A stretch of 7,500 nt of DNA from Azonexus sp. (GTDB lineage: Bacteria; Pseudomonadota; Gammaproteobacteria; Burkholderiales; Rhodocyclaceae), in assembly GCA_030697085.1 (NCBI GenBank), contig JAUYQT010000165.1:1-7500 (forward strand), written 5' to 3'. Made by a program: the position numbers and the translations under genes. Below are positions 1 through 7,207 of this stretch, piece after piece. The notes beneath the pieces are model-generated. The model was not told the origin of the DNA. It made no database searches and saw only the letters and a program-made list of their open reading frames with translations. Each line of letters starts with the position of its first letter. Within the stretch, counting starts at the first letter, position 1.

Positions 1-708
1 GTCCATGGAAACCGGGCCAATTTGCCAGTCGACCGCAAGACGCTGGCCCAGGCGCAGTTTTTCCAGTGCCAGATATTGTTTGCAGAGATCAATCTCCTCC
101 GCCAGCGTCACCAGCGCGGCGGGATCGCGCATGGCGGCGCGGAAGAGGTCGGACAAGGATTCCAGCGCCTCCTCGGCCTGCTGCGGCCGGGCACGAATCA
201 ATGAAAGCACGGCATTCAGAGAGTTGAACAAAAAATGTGGCCGGATACGTGCATTCAGCGCCGCCAACCGCGCTTCACTCTGCGCCGGCGAAAAGCTGCG
301 GGCACGCAGCTCAAAGTAGCCGAGCATGATCGCCGCCGCCGCCATCGCCAGCAGCACCGCCCGCCAGATACTGCCGGTCTCGCTCAGGGCGAGCGATTGC
401 CAGTAGACATAAAGACCGAAGGCCAGCCCACCGGCCAGCAACAAAACCAGCGCCTGCCCGCTGCGTAGCGGCAAGCGCCAGAGCGCGTCGCGCAGCAAGG
501 CCTGCACGCCCAAACAGAGCAGCAACCAGGGCTCGACTACCGCCGCCAATTCGACGTAACGCCCCAGCCAGCCGGCCAGATCGGGCGACTGCACCAGCGC
601 CGCGAGCAGCGCCAGGGCGTTGATGCCAAGCAGCATACGCAGCATGACGCCGAAATTACGCCAGTCGGGCAGCGGATGGGTCGCAGGAAAGTGCCGTATA
701 CTTGTCAT
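1..708 (-). CDS. algZ: AlgZ/LytS-type membrane sensor histidine kinase, C-terminus cut off by the window edge
   Basis: Reading the minus strand from ATG at 708-706 gives 236 open codons to the left edge with no stop, so the gene is partial. The first ~130 residues contain four hydrophobic stretches (about 18-39, 51-71, 83-103 and 112-131), consistent with a small membrane sensor module. The motif RPHFLFNSLN follows at 157-166, with His158 as the likely phospho-acceptor; this is the signature of the LytS/AlgZ histidine kinase family. The ATP-binding domain would lie beyond the edge. Family members autophosphorylate and pass the phosphate to a LytTR-type response regulator such as AlgR, which I would expect next to the left. 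The gene is divergent from argH, as in Pseudomonas (argH / algZ-algR). The start is supported by the frame and by typical N-terminal residues (LPDWRNFGVMLR), but no good ribosome binding site is visible. The family call is firm; the exact symbol is inferred from motif plus synteny. Confidence 0.85.
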   Translation of the reverse strand, partial: MTSIRHFPATHPLPDWRNFGVMLRMLLGINALALLAALVQSPDLAGWLGRYVELAAVVEPWLLLCLGVQALLRDALWRLPLRSGQALVLLLAGGLAFGLYVYWQSLALSETGSIWRAVLLAMAAAAIMLGYFELRARSFSPAQSEARLAALNARIRPHFLFNSLNAVLSLIRARPQQAEEALESLSDLFRAAMRDPAALVTLAEEIDLCKQYLALEKLRLGQRLAVDWQIGPVSMD

Positions 709-848
709 TCTTTGCGCGTTTTTCGTTTGATTTTTCGCTTCAGCAAGACCCATCAATACTTTTGAAAGCCATCATTGCCGAACAAGCGGGAATGACCAGT
801 CAAAACAGTTCTTCTGAAACATTCAACTGCCCATTCTAGACCAAAGAC
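709..848. promoter_or_regulatory. divergent intergenic region between algZ and argH
   Basis: These 140 bp separate two genes read outward, so both promoters probably lie here. The region is more AT-rich than the flanking genes, especially at 709-765. I found no hexamer pair close to the sigma-70 consensus on either strand, and no obvious operator palindrome. Ribosome binding sites upstream of both starts are weak. Confidence 0.4.
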
Positions 849-2234
849 ATGACCACCAACGCCACGCAATACACTTGGGCCGGACGCTTCTCCGAGCCGG
901 TTTCCGATCTCGTCAAACGCTACACGGCCTCGGTCGATTTTGACCAGCGCATGTGGCGTCAGGACATCCGCGGTTCGCTCGCCCACGCCAAAATGCTGGC
1001 CAAACAAAGCATCATCAGCGCCAGCGACCTCGCCGACATCGTCAGCGGCATGGCCACCGTCGCCCGTGAAATCGAATCCGGCCAGTTCGAATGGTCGCTC
1101 GACCTCGAAGACGTGCATTTGAACATCGAAAAGCGGTTGACCGCGCTGGTCGGCGACGCTGGCAAACGCCTGCACACCGGCCGCTCGCGCAACGATCAGG
1201 TGGCCACCGATATCCGCCTTTATCTGCGCGACGCCATCGACGACATTCTCGAACTGATCAAGGCCTTCCGTTCAGCCCTGGTCGACCTCGCAGAAAAAGA
1301 AGCGGCGACGCCGATGCCCGGTTTCACGCACATGCAGGTCGCCCAGCCGGTCACCTTCGGCCACCACATGCTGGCCTATTTCGAAATGTTCGGCCGCGAC
1401 GCCGAGCGCTTCACCGACTGCCGCAAACGGACCAACCGCCTGCCGCTCGGCGCCGCCGCGCTGGCCGGCACGACCTACCCGATCGACCGCGAATTCGTCG
1501 CGGCCGAACTCGGCTTCGACGGCGTTTGCGAAAACTCGCTGGATGCCGTCTCGGATCGCGACTTCGCCATCGAATTCACCGCCGCCTGCTCGGTGCTGAT
1601 GATGCACATCAGCCGCCTGTCGGAAGAACTGGTGCTGTGGATGAGCCCGCGCGTCGGCTTCATCCAGATCGCCGACCGTTTCTGCACCGGCTCCTCGATC
1701 ATGCCGCAGAAGAAGAACCCGGACGTGCCGGAACTGGCCCGGGGCAAGACCGGCCGCGTTTACGGCCAGCTGATGTCGCTGCTCACCCTGATGAAGTCGC
1801 AACCGCTGGCCTACAACAAGGACAATCAGGAAGACAAGGAACCCCTGTTCGACGCCGTCGACACCGTCACCGACACCCTGCGCATCTTCGCCGACATGGC
1901 CGGCGGCATCACCGTCAAGCCGGAAGCAATGAAAGCCGCGCTGACTCAGGGCTTTGCCACGGCGACCGACCTCGCCGACTACCTGACCAAGAAGGGCCTG
2001 CCCTTCCGCGATGCGCACGAAGCCGTCGGCCATGCCGTCAAGGCGGCCGAAGCCAAAGGCGTCGATCTGCCGCAACTCTCGCTGGATGAACTGAAAGCCT
2101 TCTGCCCGCAAGTGGAAAATGACGTTTTTTCCGTGTTGACCGTGGAAGGCTCGCTGGCCTCGCGCAATCACATCGGCGGCACCGCTCCCGATCAAGTGCG
2201 CGCCGCCATCATTCGGGCCCGCAGCCGGCTCTAA
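849..2234 (+). CDS. argH: argininosuccinate lyase
   Basis: This 461-residue cytosolic enzyme catalyses the last step of arginine synthesis, cleaving argininosuccinate to arginine and fumarate. The length is normal for the family and the protein looks complete. Visible hallmarks are an N-terminal WAGRFSEP segment, [12 protein letters not shown] in the substrate-binding region, GFTHMQ at 158-163 (His161 in the position of the family's catalytic-site histidine), and the fumarase/aspartase superfamily signature [11 protein letters not shown] at 281-291. Ser283 lies in the flexible loop where the catalytic serine sits. Family members act as homotetramers with active sites formed by three subunits. 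The ATG at 849 leads straight into the conserved N-terminus, so the start is well supported although the upstream ribosome binding site is poor. The gene is divergent from the AlgZ-type kinase and lies 19 bp before a Ser/Thr kinase gene on the same strand, suggesting co-transcription. Confidence 0.98.
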   Translation: MTTNATQYTWAGRFSEPVSDLVKRYTASVDFDQRMWRQDIRGSLAHAKMLAKQSIISASDLADIVSGMATVAREIESGQFEWSLDLEDVHLNIEKRLTALVGDAGKRLHTGRSRNDQVATDIRLYLRDAIDDILELIKAFRSALVDLAEKEAATPMPGFTHMQVAQPVTFGHHMLAYFEMFGRDAERFTDCRKRTNRLPLGAAALAGTTYPIDREFVAAELGFDGVCENSLDAVSDRDFAIEFTAACSVLMMHISRLSEELVLWMSPRVGFIQIADRFCTGSSIMPQKKNPDVPELARGKTGRVYGQLMSLLTLMKSQPLAYNKDNQEDKEPLFDAVDTVTDTLRIFADMAGGITVKPEAMKAALTQGFATATDLADYLTKKGLPFRDAHEAVGHAVKAAEAKGVDLPQLSLDELKAFCPQVENDVFSVLTVEGSLASRNHIGGTAPDQVRAAIIRARSRL

Positions 2235-2253
2235 GGCGGCGCCAGGGCAGCTC

Positions 2254-3537
2254 ATGGCAATGCTCAAAAAGCTCGGCAAGTACGAGCTTTTAAAGAAGCT
2301 CGGCGAAGGCGCGTCCAGTACCGTTTATCTCGGTCGCGACCCCTTCGCCCAGCGCGAGGTGGCGATCAAGGTCGCCACCCCGGAAGTCCTCAGCGACCCG
2401 AAACAGGGCAAGCTGTACACCAACCTCTTCCTCAACGAAGCCTCGCTGGTCGGCAAGCTCCGGCACCCGCACATCGTCCAGATTTACGACGCGGTGGTGG
2501 CCGAAAAGCTCTGCTACATCGTTATGGAATACATCGCCGGCGGCACGCTGGAAGCGCACACCCACCCCGGCAAGCTGCTTGCGGTCGACCGCGTAATCGA
2601 GCTGATTTTCAAATGCACCCGGGCGCTCGCTTTCGCCCACCGCATCGGCATTACCCACCGCGACATCAAACCGGCCAACCTGTTGCTGACTGAAGATGCA
2701 GAAATCAAGATTTCCGACTTCGGCGCCGCTATAAACAGCCAGAACGACCGTACCCAGGTTTCCGCCATCGGCTCACCGGCCTACATGTCGCCCGAACAGG
2801 TGCTGGAGCTGACGCTGGACCACCGCACCGACATCCATTCGCTCGGTGTTGTAATGTTCCAGTTGCTGACCGGCCGCCTGCCTTTCGAGGCCAGCAACCA
2901 GTTCAACATGGTCTATCAGATCATGCACGATGAACGGCCGAAACCCTCCAGCCTGCGTCCGGAACTACCGGCTGTGCTCGACACCATCGTCGGCAAGGCG
3001 ATGACCAAGGACCGCGACGCCCGCTATCAAACCTGGGAAGATTTCGCCCACGACCTCGTCCAGGCCGTGCGCAACCGACAACTGCTGATTCCCCGCGCCG
3101 AGTTTGCCGAAACCGAAAAATTCGACACCCTGCGCGCCCTGCCCTTTTTCAGCGACTTCAACGATGTCGAAATCTGGGCGGTACTGCGCTTTTCCCGCTG
3201 GCAGCGTGTTGCGCCGGGTACGACAATCATGCGCGAAGGCGAAGCCGGCGATTTTTTCTGCTTCCTGACCGCTGGCGAACTGAAAGTTGGCAAAGGCAAA
3301 AAAACCTTGAGCGTGCTGCGCAAAGGCGACTGTTTTGGTGAAATGGCCGTGATCAGCCGCCAGGCTCAAGTGCGCAGCGCCGACATCACGGCACTTACCA
3401 TCGCCGACATCGTCACCGTGCGCGGCGAAGCCCTGCAGCGCGCCAGCGAGAGTTGCCGCATGCATTTCTACCAGGGCTTCCTCGGCGTTCTCGCCGCTCG
3501 CCTGGCACTTGCCAACCAGCGCCTGGCAGAATCTTGA
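2254..3537 (+). CDS. Ser/Thr protein kinase with C-terminal cyclic-nucleotide-binding domain
   Basis: The protein has 427 residues with no membrane segment or signal peptide, so it is probably cytosolic. The kinase domain covers about 9-275 and looks catalytically intact: glycine-rich loop GEGASSTV (18-24), Lys39 in VAIKV, Glu62 as the likely helix-C partner, HRDIKPAN (135-142, catalytic Asp137), DFG (155-157), and SPAYMSPEQ closing the activation segment. Residues about 290-395 form a cNMP-binding-type domain with GDCFGEMAV (358-366) followed by VRSAD (373-377); Glu363 and Arg374 sit where cyclic-nucleotide-binding proteins contact ribose and phosphate. Binding of a cyclic nucleotide could thus gate the kinase, with the domains in the reverse order to eukaryotic PKG. 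Targets are unknown. The gene starts 19 bp after argH, so it is likely co-transcribed. ATG at 2254 and a second in-frame ATG at 2260 are both possible starts. Domain calls are firm; ligand and role are inferred. Confidence 0.93.
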   Translation: MAMLKKLGKYELLKKLGEGASSTVYLGRDPFAQREVAIKVATPEVLSDPKQGKLYTNLFLNEASLVGKLRHPHIVQIYDAVVAEKLCYIVMEYIAGGTLEAHTHPGKLLAVDRVIELIFKCTRALAFAHRIGITHRDIKPANLLLTEDAEIKISDFGAAINSQNDRTQVSAIGSPAYMSPEQVLELTLDHRTDIHSLGVVMFQLLTGRLPFEASNQFNMVYQIMHDERPKPSSLRPELPAVLDTIVGKAMTKDRDARYQTWEDFAHDLVQAVRNRQLLIPRAEFAETEKFDTLRALPFFSDFNDVEIWAVLRFSRWQRVAPGTTIMREGEAGDFFCFLTAGELKVGKGKKTLSVLRKGDCFGEMAVISRQAQVRSADITALTIADIVTVRGEALQRASESCRMHFYQGFLGVLAARLALANQRLAES

Positions 3538-3540
3538 GTG

Positions 3541-3569
3541 CTGGGCTGGGCTGGGCTGGGCTGGGCTGG
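3541..3569 (+). repeat. CTGGG pentanucleotide tandem repeat, G-quadruplex-prone
   Basis: Five perfect copies of CTGGG run from 3541 to 3565, followed by a partial sixth (CTGG). This gives five GGG runs separated by two-base CT loops on the plus strand, which fits the G3-with-short-loops rule for a stable G-quadruplex in DNA or in the kinase mRNA. It begins three bases after the kinase stop codon TGA (3535-3537). The heptamer CTGGCAG occurs just before (3523-3529) and at the right end of the tract (3566-3572). Because the tract is outside the reading frame, changes in copy number would not alter the kinase protein. Confidence 0.9.
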
Positions 3570-3792
3570 CAGGTTGTACCCGTCAGACATCCCGGAACCG
3601 CTCGATCTTTCACCGGCGCGCCTTGAACTTCTGTCGCGCCGAAACATCTCACTAAATAACCCCGTCGAGAAAAACCAAGGCGATCACCGACCAACCCGAT
3701 TATTCGGCCACAGCGCTTGCACGCGCAGGAAATTTGCAACCCTGGACCTGACTCCGCGCCCAAGTATCTGATAAGGCGGCTAAAAAATTGGG

Positions 3793-3798
3793 TACAAT
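3793..3798 (+). promoter_or_regulatory. candidate -10 element (TACAAT) for the three-gene operon
   Basis: TACAAT matches the sigma-70 -10 consensus TATAAT at five of six positions. It is preceded by an A/T-rich stretch (TAAAAAATTG) and lies 78 bases upstream of the adenylation gene start. No convincing -35 hexamer sits 16-18 bases upstream, so it may be weak, activator-dependent, or accidental. Confidence 0.3.
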
Positions 3799-3876
3799 CC
3801 GCGCGCCCGACGGCCACCGTGACCACCCACGTGATGATGCGGGGCAATCAACAAACCACACCCAACCTCAAAGAGC

Positions 3877-5478
3877 ATGGAAATCAACGCTAATCTTGCG
3901 AACACAATTTATCGCCACAGCCTGAACACCCCTGACGCACCCGCTGTGGTTTGCCGTGGGCAAACCTTGACCTACCGCGAGTTCGCCGGCAAGGCCGCAC
4001 AAATTGCGGCCGCTCTACGCCACAGCGAAGGCTGGCAAGGCCCGGCCGGCAACCCACCCCGTGTCGGCATTCTGGCCTCGCGCGGGATTGATGCCTGCGT
4101 TGCCCTGATGGCTGCCTGCTGGGCCGGTGCGACCTATGTCCCGATTGGCCTGAAGCTGCCGGAAGAGCGCATCCTGACACTGCTTTCGCTGTGCAATCTG
4201 TCGGCGATCATTGCCGATGACGAGGGCGCAAAACTACTCAGCGAACGGGTACTCGCGGCCTGCCCGCCGATCGTGATCCACACCGGCAAAGCCCCGACTG
4301 CACCGGCGAACGCTGCGGTCAAACTGATCGCCCTCGACGACCTGTCCACCCCGTTGGCCACTGAACCAGCTACTGAATCGCCCACGCCACCGGCCCTGAT
4401 GGCGGCCAGCGACATCGCCTACATCATCTTCACCTCAGGCACGACCGGCGTTCCCAAAGGCGTCATGATTTCGGCCGGCGCCGCCCGGCATTACGTGGCG
4501 ATGATCACGGAAAAACTCGGCCTGCAGGCCAGCGATCGGGCACTGGAAACCTGCGAACTGAGCTTCGACTTTTCCGTGCACAACATGTTTTCAACCTGGG
4601 AAGCCGGCGCCTCGCTGCACATTCTGCCGGCCACCATGGTGATGAACGCGGTCAAATTTGCCCAAAATTCCGGGTTGACCGTATGGAATTCCGTGCCCTC
4701 GCTGGCTGGCATGCTGCGCCAGATCAAGGCGCTCAAACCGGACAGCCTGAGCAGCCTGCGCCTCACCGTCTTCGGTGGCGAGCAGTTGCCCGAAGGGGCG
4801 GTCACGACCTGGCAGAGCGCCGCCCCCAACAGCACCATTTTCAATCTGTACGGCCCGACCGAGGCGACCGTCTTCTGTCTCGCCCAGGCCACGCCGCTGA
4901 ACATCACGCCGGGGCGCGGCGTCGTCGCCATCGGAGCGCCGCTCCCCGGCAACGAGGCCGCCATTTTTGACGCGCACGGCCAAGCAGTGGCCGATGGCAC
5001 ACCGGGCGAACTGGCCATTGCCGGCGTGCAACTGGCCGATGGTTATCTCGGCACGCCGGAACTGAGCGCCGCACGCTTTCCTGTGCGCGAGGGCAAACGC
5101 TGGTATTTGACCGGCGACCTGGCGATCAGGGATGCGGCGGGCACTTTCCACTGCCTCGGCCGGATCGACAATCAGGTCAAGGTCATGGGCTATCGCGTCG
5201 AACTGGAAGAAGTGGATGCCCATCTCCGCCTCACCAGCGGCGCTGATGTCGTCGGCTCCATCGCCTGGCCTCTGGTCGACGGCATGGCGCACGGCATCGT
5301 CAGCTTTATCGGCGCGCCGACGATCAATGGCGCGGGCGTCATCGCCGATCTCAAAAGAAGAATTCCGCCCTACATGGTGCCGAGCCGGGTCATTGCACTG
5401 GAAAAAATGCCGCTCAACCAAAGCGGCAAGGTCGACCGTAACGCGCTGCGCCTGTGGCTCGACCGGGACGCGGCGTGA
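3877..5478 (+). CDS. stand-alone amino-acid adenylation enzyme, DltA-like carrier protein ligase
   Basis: This 533-residue member of the ANL (acyl/aminoacyl-AMP-forming) superfamily should use ATP to activate a carboxylic acid, probably an amino acid, and load it onto a carrier protein thiol. Adenylation motifs appear in order: A3 FTSGTTGVPKG (185-195), A4 FDFSV (230-234), A5 NLYGPTEAT (323-331), A7 YLTGDL (410-415), A8 GRIDNQVKVMGYRVE (428-442) and A10 NQSGKVDR (514-521) with the catalytic Lys518. Asp231 in A4 corresponds to the aspartate that holds the substrate alpha-amino group in NRPS and DltA enzymes. There is no condensation, carrier or thioesterase domain, and the length suits DltA-type ligases. 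The carrier protein is presumably the one encoded at 6959. The gene overlaps the next by 4 bp, indicating translational coupling. DltA reads FCGE where this protein has FGGE (299-302), so D-alanine is not assured as substrate. The ATG at 3877 suits the conserved N-terminus, but its ribosome binding site is weak. Confidence 0.9.
   Translation: MEINANLANTIYRHSLNTPDAPAVVCRGQTLTYREFAGKAAQIAAALRHSEGWQGPAGNPPRVGILASRGIDACVALMAACWAGATYVPIGLKLPEERILTLLSLCNLSAIIADDEGAKLLSERVLAACPPIVIHTGKAPTAPANAAVKLIALDDLSTPLATEPATESPTPPALMAASDIAYIIFTSGTTGVPKGVMISAGAARHYVAMITEKLGLQASDRALETCELSFDFSVHNMFSTWEAGASLHILPATMVMNAVKFAQNSGLTVWNSVPSLAGMLRQIKALKPDSLSSLRLTVFGGEQLPEGAVTTWQSAAPNSTIFNLYGPTEATVFCLAQATPLNITPGRGVVAIGAPLPGNEAAIFDAHGQAVADGTPGELAIAGVQLADGYLGTPELSAARFPVREGKRWYLTGDLAIRDAAGTFHCLGRIDNQVKVMGYRVELEEVDAHLRLTSGADVVGSIAWPLVDGMAHGIVSFIGAPTINGAGVIADLKRRIPPYMVPSRVIALEKMPLNQSGKVDRNALRLWLDRDAA
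5465..5468 (+). promoter_or_regulatory. ribosome binding site supporting the GTG start at 5475
   Basis: GGGA lies six bases before GTG at 5475, which overlaps the stop of the preceding gene (GTGA at 5475-5478). This favours 5475 over the in-frame GTG at 5454 and implies translational coupling. Confidence 0.5.
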
Positions 5479-6959
5479 GCGCCACGGCTACGCTGCCGCA
5501 AGGCGGGCGCAAGCCATCCGGCAATACCTCGCTGCGCAGTTTTCTGGCCATCGACGAACGTGAGCGGATTGTCACTTTCGCCCAAACACGCCTCGGCCAA
5601 CTGCTGATTTACGCCATCGCGCTAGCCGTGGTCAGCCGCTACCTGGACAACTGGGCGGCCGGGCTGGCGGTTAGCGCCGCGATGGCTGCCGCGGCCCTGC
5701 CGCAGTTTCGCAATACCATCCTGTTCACCGCCACCTGGACCCTCACCTTGGTCGAAACCGGCTTGGGCGATAACGATTTCGCCGAGCGCATCGGTATTGT
5801 TTTAACGCAGGAAAATATCACCGGATTCTCAGCCGCCTGGCTGGCGACGGGATTTTTACTACTCATCCTGATCGGGACAAGTGGGGTTTTGTCCATGGTC
5901 CGCCGCAACCCGCAATCCCTGCTCGCCCGCCGCCCCATGCTGACCTTACTGGCACTGGAAGCCGTTCTTTGCGGCCTGACGACGCTCGACATCCTGCACG
6001 GCCTGCCGCGCCTGATGCTCTGGTCGCTGCTGGTCACGCTCACTCCGTTTATCTGGTTTCTGCCCTACGCTATCGTCGACCAGCGCTCAAAGGCACCCAG
6101 CCCGCCGCTCCTGCAACTGGCCGTGCTACGGCCTTTCTGGAGCCCGACTTATCTCCCCTTTGGCAAAGGCGCCGCCTTCCTGCGCAAGAGCTTGCCGAAG
6201 ACGCCGGACGAACTCGCCGTCACCCAACTCAAAGCGATCAAGCTGCTGCTCTGGTCCACCGTTCTGCTTGCCCTGAAGACAGGACTGACCTGGGCCTTCG
6301 GCGAACAACTGAACATCCCGAGCGTGGCGCAAACGCTGGATGCCTTTCTGCAAAACCAGCCCTACCCGCTTGGCCTCAGCTGGTCCGCCCTGATCCTGTC
6401 CACCGCAAAGTTCGCGCTGCAAATTGCCATCTGGGCCCATCTTTTCATCGGCATTGCCCGGCTGGCCGGCTACCGCCTGCCGCGCGGCTCCTGGCGCCCG
6501 CTCGAATCCCGCAACCTGATGGATTATTTCAACCGCTTCCACTATTACTTCAAGGAACTGCTGGTCGATTTTTTCTTCACCCCAACCTTCTTCAAAATGT
6601 TCCGCAGCCATCCCCGCCTGCGCATGTTCTTTGCCACCTTCATGGCGGCGGCCGTCGGCAACGCCCTGTGGCACTTTGTCCGCGATATCGACCTCGTCGC
6701 CCGCCTCGGACTGGGGGCAGCCCTTGAAACCTACGCCAGTTATGTTTTCTACTGCGTCATCCTGGCCAGCGGCGTCGGCCTGTCGCAGATCCGGCTCAAC
6801 GCCGGCATCCGCCCCTCGCCAACGCTGCCCGGAAAACTCTATTCTTTCCTCTGCGTCTGGTCCTTCGTCGTCTGCATGCACCTGTTCAGCGACGGATCAC
6901 GCACCCACACGCTGGGCGAGCGACTCTCGTTCCTGGCCAGCCTTTTTGGAGTTATCTGA
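5475..6959 (+). CDS. polytopic membrane protein, probable MBOAT-like (DltB-type) acyltransferase
   Basis: The preferred GTG start at 5475 gives 494 residues; an in-frame GTG at 5454 would add seven. About ten or more hydrophobic segments are visible (for example 40-57, 61-76, 117-140, 178-200, 254-272, 302-330, 385-399, 415-437, 455-471), so it is an integral inner-membrane protein. The stretch DYFNRFHYYFKELLVDFFF (350-368) resembles the re-entrant region of MBOAT O-acyltransferases (their FWRRWH...L..Y pattern), and ALWHFV at 397-402 resembles their catalytic-histidine motif. His356 and His400 are 44 residues apart, close to the spacing I recall for the two conserved histidines of DltB. Its position between an adenylation enzyme and a carrier protein is the DltA-DltB-DltC order, which suggests it moves the carrier-bound acyl group to an acceptor across the membrane. 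It is longer than typical DltB (about 400 residues) and divergent, so the family call rests on motif similarity and context. It overlaps the carrier gene by one base. Confidence 0.7.
   Translation: MSATATLPQGGRKPSGNTSLRSFLAIDERERIVTFAQTRLGQLLIYAIALAVVSRYLDNWAAGLAVSAAMAAAALPQFRNTILFTATWTLTLVETGLGDNDFAERIGIVLTQENITGFSAAWLATGFLLLILIGTSGVLSMVRRNPQSLLARRPMLTLLALEAVLCGLTTLDILHGLPRLMLWSLLVTLTPFIWFLPYAIVDQRSKAPSPPLLQLAVLRPFWSPTYLPFGKGAAFLRKSLPKTPDELAVTQLKAIKLLLWSTVLLALKTGLTWAFGEQLNIPSVAQTLDAFLQNQPYPLGLSWSALILSTAKFALQIAIWAHLFIGIARLAGYRLPRGSWRPLESRNLMDYFNRFHYYFKELLVDFFFTPTFFKMFRSHPRLRMFFATFMAAAVGNALWHFVRDIDLVARLGLGAALETYASYVFYCVILASGVGLSQIRLNAGIRPSPTLPGKLYSFLCVWSFVVCMHLFSDGSRTHTLGERLSFLASLFGVI
6948..6951 (+). 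promoter_or_regulatory. ribosome binding site of the carrier protein gene
   Basis: GGAG lies seven bases before ATG at 6959, inside the end of the membrane protein gene. The stop and start overlap as TGATG (6957-6961). It is the clearest Shine-Dalgarno sequence in the operon, which would suit the need for excess carrier protein. Confidence 0.7.
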
Positions 6960-7207
6960 TGGATATTGCAGCCAAACAAAAACTACGCGAATTTCTGCTT
7001 GAGTCCCTGGAAAAACACGGTGACAAAAACCCGCTCTCGGATACCGAGTCGATTTTTGTCAGCGGCCGGCTCGACTCATTCGCGACGATGAATCTCGTCA
7101 TGTTTCTGGAAGAAAGCTTCGGCATCGATTTTTCCGATTTTGAATTCGATGTCAGCCTGCTTGATTCGGTGGACGCCATCGAAGCTTTTGTGGATGGCCA
7201 GCGCTAA
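6959..7207 (+). CDS. small acyl/aminoacyl carrier protein (DltC-like)
   Basis: This 82-residue acidic protein (18 Asp/Glu against 7 Lys/Arg) has the size and helical pattern of a phosphopantetheine carrier. The motif GRLDSFATMNLV (36-47) corresponds to the carrier signature, with Ser40 as the expected 4'-phosphopantetheine attachment site; the common DSL is DSF here. A following stretch EESFGIDFSDFEF matches helix II to helix III of ACP and DltC proteins. It should be made active by a phosphopantetheinyl transferase encoded elsewhere and carry the residue activated by the enzyme encoded at 3877 to the membrane protein encoded just upstream. The start is set by a good ribosome binding site and a one-base overlap with the preceding stop. 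As the last gene, it is followed by a hairpin at 7327. It is shorter and more specialised than a housekeeping fatty-acid ACP, and context argues for the dedicated partner role. Confidence 0.88.
   Translation: MDIAAKQKLREFLLESLEKHGDKNPLSDTESIFVSGRLDSFATMNLVMFLEESFGIDFSDFEFDVSLLDSVDAIEAFVDGQR

Larger units (their letters stand above)
3538..3876. other. 339-bp intergenic region between the kinase and the adenylation gene
   Basis: This gap holds the CTGGG tandem repeat at its left end, a possible hairpin CGGCGCG/CGCGCCG at 3614-3620 and 3635-3641 with a 14-nt loop, and a promoter-like TACAAT near the right end. The hairpin has no T-run after it, so it does not look like an intrinsic terminator. 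A 77-codon open frame from GTG at 3538 reads through the tandem repeat and has low-complexity, gene-unlike composition at its start, so I do not call it as a gene. Composition is more AT-rich around 3640-3800 than in the flanking genes, as expected for non-coding DNA with a promoter. Confidence 0.6.

Noticed and set aside
792..839. 16-codon frame (including stop) upstream of argH preceded by GCGGGA, a possible leader peptide
   Set aside because: It has no arginine codons and no attenuator-like hairpins follow, so nothing supports a regulatory leader.
1272..2279. Long minus-strand open frame opposite argH
   Set aside because: A GC-rich antisense shadow of a clearly coding gene, with composition unlike a folded protein.
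3614..3641. CGGCGCG/CGCGCCG hairpin after the kinase gene as a terminator
   Set aside because: The loop is 14 bases and no T-run follows; the pairing is also within reach of chance in GC-rich DNA.
3538..3771. 77-codon open frame starting with GTG directly after the kinase stop
   Set aside because: Its N-terminus is simply the translated CTGGG repeat (LGWAGLGWAG), there is no ribosome binding site, and the rest resembles no protein family I know.
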